64,000 nt of DNA from Pseudomonas chlororaphis (lineage in GTDB: Bacteria > Pseudomonadota > Gammaproteobacteria > Pseudomonadales > Pseudomonadaceae): positions 2,588,643 through 2,652,642 of the forward strand of contig NZ_MOAL01000004.1 in assembly GCF_003731765.1 (NCBI RefSeq). The letters are read 5' to 3'. A program made the position numbers and the translations under genes. The notes beneath the pieces are model-generated. The model saw nothing but the letters and a program-made list of their open reading frames with translations. It searched no databases and had not been told where the DNA came from. Position 1 is the stretch's first letter; each line of letters opens with the position of its first letter. Of the stretch, positions 25,213-34,549 are shown one piece after another.

Positions 25213-25242
25213 CCCTCGTCGTTCACTTCCTCGGACCCCCTC

Positions 25243-28173
25243 ATGCAATCACGCCGTCCTGTGCCCGAACAAGCCACACGCCTCGCTGCGCTGCGCGCAT
25301 TCTGTGATAGCGCGCTGGATGCCTATCGCGAGCCCGACCGAGATGAAGAGTCCGAGCTCGATGTCTGGGACGACTCCAAGCTCCTGCGCATCGCCGATGA
25401 CTGGGTCAGGCAGCATCCCGAGGATGGAGCCAAGGCACTGGCTGATGGTTTTGTGTTCCCGACCGTTTGGGACGACCTGGAAGACCACCGCGATCAACGG
25501 CGCTATGGCCTGCAATATCAACTCTGCGACGCGTGGATCACCGCTCACCCGGACGCCTATGCACTGGAGCAGATCTGCGCGCGGCTGCAGCACATGCTGC
25601 AATTTGCCTTCGAGGACAGTGACTATCCATTGCCCACTGACGACGATGGCCCGGCCTACTACCGCAGAAGCCCAGACCAGGCCTGGGCCTTCCCTGACGT
25701 TCAGGACTGCATCAATCGCCTGAGCCATTACCCACCCACCCCGGCCTGGCAGACCTTCGCCGAATGGTTGCTGGACGGCAGCTGGAACCGCGAGCAGCCC
25801 TCTTCGCTGCATGACGGAGAACGACGGAAAGTCGCCGATGCCTACATTTACGCGCACAAGGAAATCGAGCGCATCGCGCTGGGCCTGCTGGAAGCGGGCC
25901 GCCTCGATTACCCTCGCTTCGTCCGGGCGGCCAATACCTGGGGCCGCGCCATGATGTTCCATTCAGACGACACCGGGTTGGACAGCGATGACGTGGACCT
26001 GAATCGGTACGCCGAGGACGCCTTCGACGAGGACGATGCAAACGACGAGGCACCGGAAGACCAAGGCGTCGATGATGAATCGTCCCAGAGTGATGACGCC
26101 CTCACTGAAGAAGACGCTGCAGTGCCCCCTGAACTGGCGAACTTCACCGCACGTTATGTCGAGGACGCCCTGGCTGGGTTGCCCGATAACGCCGAGAAGC
26201 TGGCCGACACCTTCCGTTCGGTCGAGGTCTATCAGGCCCGCTGGTTGTTGCAGGCCCTGGCAGTCATCGAACGACTGGGCATGACGCCAGACGACTTCTT
26301 CGACCGCTTCGGGGATACGGCAGCGGTGCTCGAACGCTTCCTGTTGCTTCAGGAATTGCCCAAAGACCAATCGGCAGAACTGCTGGCGACACTGAGCGGC
26401 TTTTCCAGAAATACCCTGCTGACCGCCCTGCCCTACGCCGGACAAGCCAGCCGAGTGGTGCTCGACGCGCTCGGCTGGAGTGATCTGCAAGCCTTCCAGC
26501 GCGAGTACCTGAACATTGCCCTGGCACCTCAGTCCGGCTGGGGCACCGACCTGCCCAATACACAGGATGAAAGCGTGGGCGTGGTGGACCGCTACCTGCT
26601 GGACAAGGCGCTGGCCGAGGCCGACCCCGACCACCTGCGCGAGTACCTCGCGGCAATCGCCCCCTCGCACTGGGCGTTTCCCGAGACGCGTGTGTTGCTC
26701 GCCGCCTACCAGGGCATCGGTCGACCGGCGCTGGAAAAGAAATTGACCCGCCACGCCCAGGCAGCAATGCGCATCTATGGCGTACTGCCCGTCACGGACT
26801 CGGACGACGTGCGCCAGCGCTATCTGACGCTGAAGAAACTGCACAAAGAGGTGCGCAAATACGGCGCTGAACGACAGGCCAACTCCCACGCAGCGGTGCA
26901 GGCAGGGCTGGAAAACCTGGCGCGTGTCGCCGGTTACCCCTCGGCGATGCGCCTGGAATGGGCCATGGAATCGGAGATCGCCGAATCCGCCCTGACGGCC
27001 GCCACCATCGATGGCTATGACGTCACGCTGGTCATCGACGGCTTGTCGCCCACATTGCACATCAGCAAAGCGGGAAAGACGCTCAAAACCGTGCCGCCTG
27101 TGATTCGCAAAAACCCAGACGTTGTCGCCCTCAAAACCCAACAGACCCAACTCAAGGAACAGATCGCACGCTTCTGCCGCACCCTGGAAGCGATGATGAG
27201 CAGCGGCGAAACCCTGACGCTGGACGAGCTGAAGCCGCTGTTGAAAATGCCCGCAGTGCGCCTGCTGCTGGAACAACTGATCGTGCAGGCCGACGACGCG
27301 ACGCTGGGCTGGCTCGATGCCGCAACGCTGACAGTGACAGACCTTGAAGGCCGCCAACACGTGGCGAAAAAGAACCTGCGTATTGCTCACCCATTTCATC
27401 TGTTCACGGCAGGACAACTGTCAGCCTGGCAGAAAGAAGTGGTGAGCCATCGCCGCGTGCAGCCGTTCAAACAAGCCTTTCGCGAGCTGTACCTGCTGAC
27501 ACCTGCCGAGCGAGACACCGGCCTGTGGTCCAACCGATTTGCCGGCCACCGCCTGAAAAGCAAAGTAGCCGCCCGCTTGCTGCAGGTCCGCAACTGGTCG
27601 ACCTCAAGCGTCGAGGACATCTATTACGAAAGCAAAGAACACGGCATTTACGCCCTGTTCAACTTTCTGGATACCGGCCATTACCTCTCGGAAACAGAAC
27701 ACTTTACCTTCGACAGCATTGCCTTCTACCGCGACCAGAAAGCCATACCCCTTGAGCAAGTACCGCCGCTGCTGTTCTCGGAAATCATGCGTGACGCCGA
27801 CCTGCTGGTCTCCGTGGCCCACGTCGCAGACGGCTACAGCACCAGCAACGAAACCCTGCAACGACGCGCCGAACTGGTCGACGAATTGATTCAGGGCCTA
27901 GGGCTGCGAAACGTACGATGTGAAGGGCATTTTCTGCACATTACCGGCCAGCGTGCCAACTACCGCATTCACCTCGGCAGTGCAGCCATCCATATCGAAC
28001 CCGGCAACTACCTGTGCATCGTGCCCGCAAGCAGGAGCTTCACGGAGCTCTACCTGCCGTTCGCCGACACCGACCAGAAGATGGCCGAGGTGCTGAGCAA
28101 GATGTTTCTGCTGCTGGACGACCTGAACATCACCGACAGCCTGATACTGGAGCAGATACAGCGCGGTGGCTGA
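25243..28173 (+). CDS. Large DUF4132-domain protein (MolR-like)
   Basis: A 976-residue cytoplasmic protein. The N-terminal half is acidic and helical, with a highly acidic stretch at about 245-290 rich in Asp and Glu. The C-terminal part (about 720-880), with PFKQAFRELYLLTPAER and the RFAGHRLKSKVAARLLQVR region, matches my recollection of DUF4132, found in E. coli MolR/YehI-type proteins. No enzyme motif is evident. It ends just before a terminator that is part of an att-like repeat. Biological role unknown; published ideas about molybdate regulation for MolR are weak. Confidence 0.75.
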   Translation: MQSRRPVPEQATRLAALRAFCDSALDAYREPDRDEESELDVWDDSKLLRIADDWVRQHPEDGAKALADGFVFPTVWDDLEDHRDQRRYGLQYQLCDAWITAHPDAYALEQICARLQHMLQFAFEDSDYPLPTDDDGPAYYRRSPDQAWAFPDVQDCINRLSHYPPTPAWQTFAEWLLDGSWNREQPSSLHDGERRKVADAYIYAHKEIERIALGLLEAGRLDYPRFVRAANTWGRAMMFHSDDTGLDSDDVDLNRYAEDAFDEDDANDEAPEDQGVDDESSQSDDALTEEDAAVPPELANFTARYVEDALAGLPDNAEKLADTFRSVEVYQARWLLQALAVIERLGMTPDDFFDRFGDTAAVLERFLLLQELPKDQSAELLATLSGFSRNTLLTALPYAGQASRVVLDALGWSDLQAFQREYLNIALAPQSGWGTDLPNTQDESVGVVDRYLLDKALAEADPDHLREYLAAIAPSHWAFPETRVLLAAYQGIGRPALEKKLTRHAQAAMRIYGVLPVTDSDDVRQRYLTLKKLHKEVRKYGAERQANSHAAVQAGLENLARVAGYPSAMRLEWAMESEIAESALTAATIDGYDVTLVIDGLSPTLHISKAGKTLKTVPPVIRKNPDVVALKTQQTQLKEQIARFCRTLEAMMSSGETLTLDELKPLLKMPAVRLLLEQLIVQADDATLGWLDAATLTVTDLEGRQHVAKKNLRIAHPFHLFTAGQLSAWQKEVVSHRRVQPFKQAFRELYLLTPAERDTGLWSNRFAGHRLKSKVAARLLQVRNWSTSSVEDIYYESKEHGIYALFNFLDTGHYLSETEHFTFDSIAFYRDQKAIPLEQVPPLLFSEIMRDADLLVSVAHVADGYSTSNETLQRRAELVDELIQGLGLRNVRCEGHFLHITGQRANYRIHLGSAAIHIEPGNYLCIVPASRSFTELYLPFADTDQKMAEVLSKMFLLLDDLNITDSLILEQIQRGG

Positions 28174-28189
28174 TGTTGGCTTGCGCGCT

Positions 28190-28378
28190 GGAAAGCGTGA
28201 TTTAGGCAGAAACGTAAAAAGGACCCGAAGGTCCTTTTTGCGATCGCTGCATATTTCAATTGAAATATGCAGCGCTATGTTTGGAGCGGGAAACGAGACT
28301 CGCATCTGGCGTCCGACCCATTGAAATCTAAGGGGTTTATTTTCTTGCCGAAGCAGGAAAAGACTCAATTCTGGACTT
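28190..28378 (-). repeat. att-like copy of the tRNA-Gly 3' end with its terminator and integrase-arm repeat
   Basis: Reading upward in coordinate there is the terminator AAAAAGGACC-CGAA-GGTCCTTTTT (28216-28239), then TTTGGAGCGGGAAACGAGAC and TCG (28280-28302), an exact copy of the last 20 or so bases of tRNA-Gly. Further on is GACTCAATTCTGGACTT (28362-28378), which recurs at 29882-29898. This is the order expected at the far end of an element integrated in tRNA-Gly: original chromosomal terminator, tRNA core, island sequence. The remaining gap to 28669 is AT-rich and holds no gene I can support. Confidence 0.65.
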
Positions 28379-28669
28379 GTTTTTGAAGTGTATCAAGGAC
28401 CAAGAAGGCGTGGCTTCGGACTATGAGATTTGATTCGACCCACAGCCGATCGGACGACAAGCAATCTCATGACTCCCGAGAGCACACCGACCGAGGAAGA
28501 GTTTTCCAGCATCCACCACTGCTTAAGGCAAAGAGGTGCCTACGAAACGCAGAACGACTCAGTTCCGCTCAGCAATACGTTAGAATCACCGCCCTAAAAA
28601 CAAAAAGAACCAGATGCACAAAAAAATGGAAAAAGAAAGATTACATTATGGAATATCAGGAAACGCAAA

Positions 28670-29098
28670 ATGAGCACTAATGAACAAGTACAAAGCACCG
28701 GCAAACACAGCGCCAAGTGGCAGGAACGCTTCAAATTTTTTGACACTTATGGCTCGCCGAGCGACCCACGATACAAGGCCGCAATCAAGACGCTGCCTGG
28801 CTTCAAGAAAAAAATGCTCATTAACGCCAACGTGATTGCGTTCTTCTTCGGGCCTATTTATCTATTCGTCTTGGGTCTCTGGAAGAAAAACCTGGCCATG
28901 CTGGGCATCATTCTTGCGATCAATGTCGTGGCGAGTGTCATCTTTGCGCTCTTGGGCATGGACTTCCCTAAACCGCTGAACACGGGTCTGAACGTCGCTG
29001 TCTCCATGACTTATGCGCTCATGACCAACTACTCGTACTACCTGAAAGAAGTGAAAGGCGAACAAAGCTGGAATCCGTTCCAAGGCATGCGTTTCTGA
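28670..29098 (+). CDS. DUF2628-type small membrane protein
   Basis: A 142-residue protein with a hydrophilic N-terminus (about 1-47) containing WQERFKFFDTYG, then three hydrophobic segments (about 50-75, 78-98 and 104-124) and a short cytoplasmic tail ending WNPFQGMRF. This layout and the FFFGPIYLFVLGLWKK motif fit DUF2628 inner-membrane proteins of unknown function. Base composition is lower in GC than its neighbours. It lies between the att-like copy at 28.2 kb and the broken integrase, so it is cargo of the integrated remnant. A clear terminator follows. Confidence 0.75.
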   Translation: MSTNEQVQSTGKHSAKWQERFKFFDTYGSPSDPRYKAAIKTLPGFKKKMLINANVIAFFFGPIYLFVLGLWKKNLAMLGIILAINVVASVIFALLGMDFPKPLNTGLNVAVSMTYALMTNYSYYLKEVKGEQSWNPFQGMRF

Positions 29099-29118
29099 TT
29101 ACAGACTTAGCCAGTCAA

Positions 29119-29158
29119 GAGCCCGCACCTCATCATGAGGATGCGGGTTTTTTTTATT
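29119..29158 (+). terminator. Rho-independent terminator after the DUF2628 gene
   Basis: CCCGCA-CCTCATCATGAGG-ATGCGGG (29122-29147) forms a long stem, helped by an internal CCTCAT/ATGAGG palindrome, and is followed by a run of eight or more Ts. It sits 20 bp after the stop codon and marks the convergent end with the integrase remnant. Confidence 0.85.
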
Positions 29159-29789
29159 GATCGGAGCCCTCCTCTGACTGAACTCGCCGAGACTCGACAA
29201 CGTCCACCGCGAACTTAGTGCTCTGGGTGGCTGAATGGGTAGTTTTCGCACAGCACAGCCGATGCAGCGATTGCCGGCTCGAACGCCGGCAGCCAGTGCA
29301 TCTACTGCGCTGTTCAATCCTGCTTAGTAAATCCAGCAGATCGTGACGATTGATGTCGTAGACAGGCCGTCCACCCAGTATGGGCAGGACGTCTTTACTG
29401 AAGATTCTCAAGATTTGCGAGAGCGTGCTCTGGCGTCCTTCCTTCAGACTGAGCCTGCGGAACTCTACCCACTGATTGAACACGGCCTCGAAGGTGTGCT
29501 CCTTCGCAACATGAACAGCAAGTCGCTGTGGTTTACGGTGCTCATAGGGATTGATGCCTTGGGCAACCAAGGTACGGGCTTCATCACGACGGGTACGGGC
29601 TTCTTTAAGCCCAATTTGGGGGTAACTACCGAGGGACATGCGCTTCTGCTTGCCCGCCCAGTAATAACGGAAGAGCCAGACTTTTCCGCCTCTGGCCGTC
29701 ACATTGAGCGTGAGACCATCACTGTCGCCGAGGGTGTAGTCATTACCGGTGATTCGGGCATGCCGAACTGTTATTTCTGAGAGTGCCAT
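29154..29789 (-). pseudogene. Truncated P4-type tyrosine integrase
   Basis: The frame has 211 residues, but only the first 160 or so look like an integrase: the arm-binding domain (about 1-85; SDGLTLNVTARGGKVWLFRY, then MSLGSYPQIGLKEARTRRDE) and the start of the core-binding domain up to NRHDLLDLLSRIEQ. After that the sequence is out of family, and the whole catalytic domain (Arg, His-x-x-Arg, Tyr) is missing; intact members have about 400 residues. A deletion or frameshift has removed activity. It reads away from tRNA-Gly, 220 bp off, the standard place for a tRNA-targeting integrase. Confidence 0.85.
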
Positions 29790-29880
29790 CGCGAGCTCCT
29801 GAACAGAGTCAGGGCCAGATGCTCATCTCGCTACACAAACTGCTCCAGCATTAAACCGATTCAGTGCTCGTCAGAATCCT

Positions 29881-29964
29881 GGACTCAATTCTGGACTTAA
29901 ACGCACCGGATAGTGCTGGATTTCAGTGGTTCCCGCCGGAACGAAAAAAGGACCCGAAGGTCCT
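29881..29964 (-). repeat. Integrase-arm repeat and tRNA-Gly terminator (proximal island end)
   Basis: GGACTCAATTCTGGACTT (29881-29898) repeats 28361-28378, and the short word CTGGACTT is typical of arm sites near P4-type integrases. The hairpin AAAGGACC-CGAA-GGTCCT (29947-29964) follows, 48 bp downstream of the tRNA-Gly 3' end in the direction of transcription, and can serve as its terminator. Together with 28190-28378 this brackets the integrase remnant. Confidence 0.55.
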
Positions 29965-30011
29965 GATTTCAATCACTTACAGAATTCAGTGGAACTCTGC
30001 AGCGCAATATT

Positions 30012-30087
<76 letters not shown>

Positions 30088-30150
30088 GTCTTGGTGGTGC
30101 GCATTCTATAGAATTCAGAACCGCCGTCAACCCCTTGATTCAAAAAAGTT

Positions 30151-30711
30151 TTATTTCTTTTCCGTATCGGTCTTCAGGTGGGGCCAGGCAGCCCGCAGGT
30201 ACTGGAGCATGGACCACAAGGTCAGGCCGGCTGCAACCAACAGCAAGGCATAACCTACCAGCACCCAGAAGCTGAAATCGGATGGGTTGGCCAGCAGGAT
30301 CACCAGCGCCAGCATCTGCGCGGCGGTTTTCCATTTGCCCATGTTGGAGACCGCCACCTGTGCGCGGGCGCCCAGTTCGGCCATCCATTCGCGCAACGCC
30401 GAGACGACGATTTCACGACCGATGATCACCGCCGCCGGCAGGGTCAGCCACAGGTTGCCGTGTTCCTGCACCAGCAGGACCAGGGCCACCGCCACCATCA
30501 GCTTGTCAGCCACCGGATCGAGGAAGGCCCCGAACGGGGTGCTTTGCTCCAGGCGGCGTGCCAGGTACCCGTCCAGCCAGTCGGTGGCAGCCGCAAAGGC
30601 AAACACCGAACTGGCGGCCATATAGCTCCAGCTATAGGGCAGGTAAAACAGCAATATGAAAATCGGGATAAGCAGGACGCGTAGAACGGTGATCAGATTA
30701 GGGATATTCAT
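30151..30711 (-). CDS. pgsA: CDP-diacylglycerol-glycerol-3-phosphate 3-phosphatidyltransferase
   Basis: Inner-membrane enzyme that makes phosphatidylglycerophosphate, the committed step to phosphatidylglycerol and cardiolipin. It has 186 residues with about five membrane segments. The CDP-alcohol phosphotransferase signature D-G-x2-A-R-x8-G-x3-D-x3-D is complete in DWLDGYLARR...FGAFLDPVADK (about 43-67). The ATG at 30711 gives the standard MNIPNLITVLR start; a GTG two codons upstream is possible. It follows uvrC and precedes tRNA-Gly, the order usual in Pseudomonas. Confidence 0.96.
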   Translation of the reverse strand: MNIPNLITVLRVLLIPIFILLFYLPYSWSYMAASSVFAFAAATDWLDGYLARRLEQSTPFGAFLDPVADKLMVAVALVLLVQEHGNLWLTLPAAVIIGREIVVSALREWMAELGARAQVAVSNMGKWKTAAQMLALVILLANPSDFSFWVLVGYALLLVAAGLTLWSMLQYLRAAWPHLKTDTEKK

Positions 30712-30743
30712 CGGCACAACTGGCTACGAGGTGAGGTGGCATT

Positions 30744-32567
30744 CTACTCGCTGTGCAGGTTTGCATAAATCAACTCAGCAAGCTTTTTACTGATCCCCGG
30801 TGCTTTGGCGATCTCTTCGATGCTTGCACGAGACAGCTCCTGCAATCCACCAAAATGTTTAAGAAGGTCGCGACGACGCTTTGGACCGACCCCCGCCACC
30901 CCTTCCAGGGTCGAGGTGCGCCGGGTCTTGCCGCGCCGGGCGCGGTGGCCGGTGATGGCAAAACGGTGAGCTTCGTCGCGAATCTGTTGGATCAAATGCA
31001 GCGCTGGCGAATCGCCCTTCAGGGTGAATTCATGGGCAGCGTCGTTGAGGTACAGGGTTTCGAACCCCGCCTTGCGCGTTGCGCCCTTGGCCACGCCAAG
31101 CAGGATTAAGTCCGGCACCGCCAGCTCATTGAGCACATCACGGGCCATGGACAACTGGCCCTTGCCGCCGTCCACCAGGAGGATATCCGGCAGTTTGCCT
31201 TCGCCATCCTTGAGCTTGCTGAAGCGTCGGGTCAGCGCCTGGTGCATCGCCGCGTAGTCATCGCCGGCGGTCACACCTTCGATGTTGTAGCGACGGTAGT
31301 CGGATTTGATCGGCCCTTCCGGGCCGAACACCACGCAGGACGCGACCGTTGCCTCGCCGCTGGAGTGGCTGATGTCGTAGCACTCCAGGCGCTGCGGTGG
31401 CTCGTCCAGGTTCAGCACTTCGGCCAAGGCGTCGAATCGCGCAGCCACATGCTGCCGATTGGCCAGCCGAGCGTTCAGCGCCTGTTCGGCATTAGTCACC
31501 GCGAGCTGCTGCCACCGCGCCCGAGTGCCGCGCACCCGATGGCTGATGCTCAGCTCGCGACCACGCAGTTCGTGGATCGCCGCAATCAAGGTCGGGAAGT
31601 CGTCATTGACCACGTTAACGATCAATTCGCTGGGCAGGTCGCGCTCGGGGCTGCTGACAAAATACTGGCCAAGGAACGCCGACATGACTTGCGCCACCTC
31701 TTCCTCGATACCCACCTGAGGGAAGAAGTTCTTGCTGCCCAACACCCGCCCACCGCGCACGCTGATCAGGTGCACACAGGCGCCGCCCGGGTTGACGAAC
31801 GCCGCGACCACATCCACGTCGCCGGTCCCGCCTTCCATGCTTTGCTGGTCCTGGACCCGGCGCAGCAGCGAGATCTGGTCGCGCAGTTCCGCAGCCCGTT
31901 CGAAATCCAGGGTGCTGGCCGCGGCCTCCATGCCGCTGGAGAGCTCGTCGGTCAGGGCATTGCTGCGCCCCTCGAGAAACATCACCGAGTGGCGCACGTC
32001 CTCGGCATACACCTCAGGTTCCACCAAGCCGACACAGGGCGCCTTGCAGCGCTTGATCTGATACTGCAGGCACGGTCGGGTGCGGTTTTTGTAATAACTG
32101 TCCTCACACTGACGGACCATAAAGGTCTTCTGCAGCAAGCTGAGGCTTTCGCGAATGGCGCCGGCGCTCGGGTAAGGACCGAAGTACTTGCCCTTCTGCT
32201 TCTTGGCCCCGCGATGAATGCTGAAACGCGGAAAGGCCCCATCCGACAGAAACACATAGGGATAGGACTTATCGTCACGCAGCAGGATGTTGTACGGCGG
32301 GCGCCACTCTTTGATCAGCGTCTGCTCCAACAGCAGCGCTTCGGTTTCGTTGGCGGTGATGGTGGTTTCGATCTGGGCGATGCGCGCCACCAGGGCAGCG
32401 GTCTTCGGCGCCTGGCCGGTCTTGCGGAAGTAACTCGCCAGACGGTTTTTCAGGTTCTTGGCTTTACCCACATAAAGCAGGCGCGCATCGCTGTCGAACA
32501 TGCGATACACGCCAGGACGGCCACTGCAGGTAGAGAGAAAAGCACTGGGATCAAACAGGTCGGTCAT
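30744..32567 (-). CDS. uvrC: Excinuclease ABC subunit C
   Basis: Makes both incisions beside DNA lesions in nucleotide excision repair with UvrAB. It has 607 residues with the GIY-YIG nuclease domain (about 14-95; GVYRMFD...LLYVGKAKNLKNRL), a four-cysteine-type segment around CLQYQIKRCKAPC (about 168-180), the UVR motif (about 200-235), the RNase H-like nuclease domain (ECYDISH near 400) and two C-terminal helix-hairpin-helix motifs (VAGVGPKRRRDLLKHFG). The ATG at 32567 lies one base beyond the gacA stop; an upstream in-frame ATG at 32582 would overlap gacA. Confidence 0.97.
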   Translation of the reverse strand: MTDLFDPSAFLSTCSGRPGVYRMFDSDARLLYVGKAKNLKNRLASYFRKTGQAPKTAALVARIAQIETTITANETEALLLEQTLIKEWRPPYNILLRDDKSYPYVFLSDGAFPRFSIHRGAKKQKGKYFGPYPSAGAIRESLSLLQKTFMVRQCEDSYYKNRTRPCLQYQIKRCKAPCVGLVEPEVYAEDVRHSVMFLEGRSNALTDELSSGMEAAASTLDFERAAELRDQISLLRRVQDQQSMEGGTGDVDVVAAFVNPGGACVHLISVRGGRVLGSKNFFPQVGIEEEVAQVMSAFLGQYFVSSPERDLPSELIVNVVNDDFPTLIAAIHELRGRELSISHRVRGTRARWQQLAVTNAEQALNARLANRQHVAARFDALAEVLNLDEPPQRLECYDISHSSGEATVASCVVFGPEGPIKSDYRRYNIEGVTAGDDYAAMHQALTRRFSKLKDGEGKLPDILLVDGGKGQLSMARDVLNELAVPDLILLGVAKGATRKAGFETLYLNDAAHEFTLKGDSPALHLIQQIRDEAHRFAITGHRARRGKTRRTSTLEGVAGVGPKRRRDLLKHFGGLQELSRASIEEIAKAPGISKKLAELIYANLHSE

Positions 32568-32568
32568 T

Positions 32569-33210
32569 TCAGAGGCTGGCATCGACCATGCCGTGACGAA
32601 CCGCCAGCAACGTCAGTTCGACGTCACTGCTGATCGAGAGCTTCTCGAAAATTCGATAACGGTAGGTATTCACGGTTTTCGGCGACAAGCACAACTTGTC
32701 GGAAATGATCTGCACCTTCTGGCAGCCAACGATCATCAGAGCGATTTGAATCTCCCGCTCCGACAACGCATCAAAGGGCGAATCACTGGACGGCTGGAAG
32801 GACTTGAACACCAACTGCTGGGCAATTTGCGGACTGATGTAGCGCTGTCCGGCAAAGACCAAACGAATGGCCTGAACCATTTCATTGAGCCCTGCGCCTT
32901 TGGTCAGATAGCCGGCCGCACCGGCTTGCAGCAGCCGGGTGGGGAATGGATCTTCTTCGCAGACGGTCACAGCAACGACTTTGATATCTGGATGACTGCG
33001 CAATAATTTGCGCGTGGCTTCAAGACCGCCAATCCCGGGCATCTTGACGTCCATGAGAACCACATCGGGTTTCAACTCCCGCGCCTTGAGCAGGGATTCC
33101 TCTCCCGACTCGGCCTGTCCGACTACTTGCAGGCCATCGATGTCAGCCAGCATTCGTGTAATGCCTGTACGAACGAGATCGTGATCATCGACTACTAGCA
33201 CCCTAATCAA
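32569..33210 (-). CDS. gacA: Global response regulator GacA
   Basis: Cytoplasmic response regulator of the Gac/Rsm cascade; when phosphorylated by GacS it activates the small RNA genes that titrate RsmA. It has 213 residues: receiver (1-120; D54 in LMDVKMPG) and LuxR-type helix-turn-helix (about 145-205; LSEREIQIALMIVGCQKVQI). The start is TTG at 33210 (LIRVLVVDDHD), preceded by GAGGT, and is a known peculiarity of Pseudomonas gacA. It is 1 bp from uvrC, the standard gacA-uvrC arrangement. Confidence 0.97.
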   Translation of the reverse strand: MIRVLVVDDHDLVRTGITRMLADIDGLQVVGQAESGEESLLKARELKPDVVLMDVKMPGIGGLEATRKLLRSHPDIKVVAVTVCEEDPFPTRLLQAGAAGYLTKGAGLNEMVQAIRLVFAGQRYISPQIAQQLVFKSFQPSSDSPFDALSEREIQIALMIVGCQKVQIISDKLCLSPKTVNTYRYRIFEKLSISSDVELTLLAVRHGMVDASL

Positions 33211-33359
33211 GCAGACACCTCGCGATATGGTCTTTATAGGTTGTCGGACACCTTAGCAAAAAAGCGACGTACAAACTAATCGCAAGCGCTATATAAAAGC
33301 CAACCGCCGGAGATAAGCAATAACAGGTCGCATCAGCCTCAATAAGGCCCCGGGCCCTG

Positions 33360-33794
33360 CTAGAGGCTCGGGCGCTCCATCATCAGGAAGCACTCGTCCT
33401 GCCCCACCACCGCCAGGCCCATCCGCTCATAAAGGCGCCGAGCCGGGTTGTCGTTGAATACGGTGAGGCGCAGCAGGCGACGCTGCTCCGCGCGCGCCAT
33501 GCCCAGTACCTGTTCGATGGCCCAGGCACCCGCCCCTTGCCCGCGCCAGGCTTCCAGCACATGCAACTCGCGGATGTACAGCGCCCGCAGGTCGCGACTC
33601 AGGCTGACAAAGCCCAGTACCCCGGACGAATTGCAAATCATTAGGTTTTTCCGACCGGCCCAGGCCACATCGAAGGCCTCGTCCTGCCACAGCAAATCAT
33701 GCCGAATGTAATAAGCCAGCAGGTTCGAGCGCGCCAGATCACGGGCGAACACCAGGTCGGCCTCACCCGCTGGGCGCCAGTCAAACCCGCTCAT
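33360..33794 (-). CDS. GNAT-family N-acetyltransferase
   Basis: A 144-residue cytoplasmic enzyme with the acetyl-CoA-binding motif A, LHVLEAWRGQGAGAWAIEQV (about 80-99), and a motif B ending LRLTVFNDNPARRLYERMG. These are clear GNAT signatures, but the substrate cannot be told. It overlaps the preceding nitrilase-family gene by 4 bp and is co-transcribed with it. The 149 bp between its stop and gacA's start hold no recognisable gene. Confidence 0.87.
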   Translation of the reverse strand: MSGFDWRPAGEADLVFARDLARSNLLAYYIRHDLLWQDEAFDVAWAGRKNLMICNSSGVLGFVSLSRDLRALYIRELHVLEAWRGQGAGAWAIEQVLGMARAEQRRLLRLTVFNDNPARRLYERMGLAVVGQDECFLMMERPSL

Positions 33795-34549
33795 GAATGC
33801 TCCACGGTCAGTACCTGTCCGTGCCAGACGCCGGCCCGGTAGCGGGCAATCACCAGTTGGTCACCGACACCCGAGGAAGCGGCAATCAGCTCGCCGTCCT
33901 CGCCCCAGATCGCACTGCGCCCCGCCGATACCCAACCACCGGTAGGGCCACCATGGTTGGCCATCAGCACCCGCATCCCGTGCTGCCGGGCATAACCCTG
34001 CAGCACAGCACTGTCTGCGGCGTAACCCTGCTCACTGATCAACACCCCCGCCGCGTAGACACCGGCACCTGCATCCGCAGCGGCCTGGGCATGGCTGGCC
34101 TGGGCGAAGTCGGCACAAACCGCAAGGGCGATGCGATGCTCGTCGAACTGCAGGGGCGAACCGCCCGTGCCAGGGGTAAAAAACACCTCCTCGCCGCTGT
34201 GCAGATGCTGCTTGCTATAGAGCTGCAAACGGCCATCGGCGCCCAACACCAGAGCCCCGATCAACACCCCGGCATCAGCCTGCAGGCGAATCGGCAGCCC
34301 CACCACCGCCGTCACCCCCAGCTCCCGGGCCAGGTCCCGAAGCGGTTGCAGCAGCGTCGCCTCGGGCGACAAGGCCAGGCTCGCCGCCAACCCGGGTTCA
34401 TAGCCCGTCAATGACAGCTCGGGAAACACCAGCAACTGCACACCCTGCCCTGCCGCGACCCGCATGAATTCGAGGTGCCGGGCGATATTGCCCGGCAGGT
34501 CACCGGCGATGGAAATGCACTGGGCGGCAGCGAGAGTCAATGGTGTCAT
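33791..34549 (-). CDS. Carbon-nitrogen hydrolase (nitrilase superfamily)
   Basis: A 252-residue amidohydrolase with the full catalytic triad: Glu44 in FPELSLTGYE, Lys113 in YSKQHL and Cys145 in AVCADF. A second conserved Glu lies in HSGEEVFF. The ATG at 34549 is preceded by AGGAAG; the frame is open to 34630, but that part is not conserved. It resembles the short plant-beta-ureidopropionase/omega-amidase-like branch. Substrate unknown. It overlaps the GNAT gene. Confidence 0.87.
   Translation of the reverse strand: MTPLTLAAAQCISIAGDLPGNIARHLEFMRVAAGQGVQLLVFPELSLTGYEPGLAASLALSPEATLLQPLRDLARELGVTAVVGLPIRLQADAGVLIGALVLGADGRLQLYSKQHLHSGEEVFFTPGTGGSPLQFDEHRIALAVCADFAQASHAQAAADAGAGVYAAGVLISEQGYAADSAVLQGYARQHGMRVLMANHGGPTGGWVSAGRSAIWGEDGELIAASSGVGDQLVIARYRAGVWHGQVLTVEHS

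Noticed and set aside
28423..28680. 85-residue frame upstream of the DUF2628 gene
   Set aside because: Composition is random (Arg, Lys and Gln runs), there is no ribosome-binding site, and it overlaps the next start. Likely island spacer.
29343..29780. 145-residue plus-strand frame opposite the integrase
   Set aside because: Antisense to a clear integrase domain; its Gly-Thr-rich sequence is a mirror of that coding sequence.
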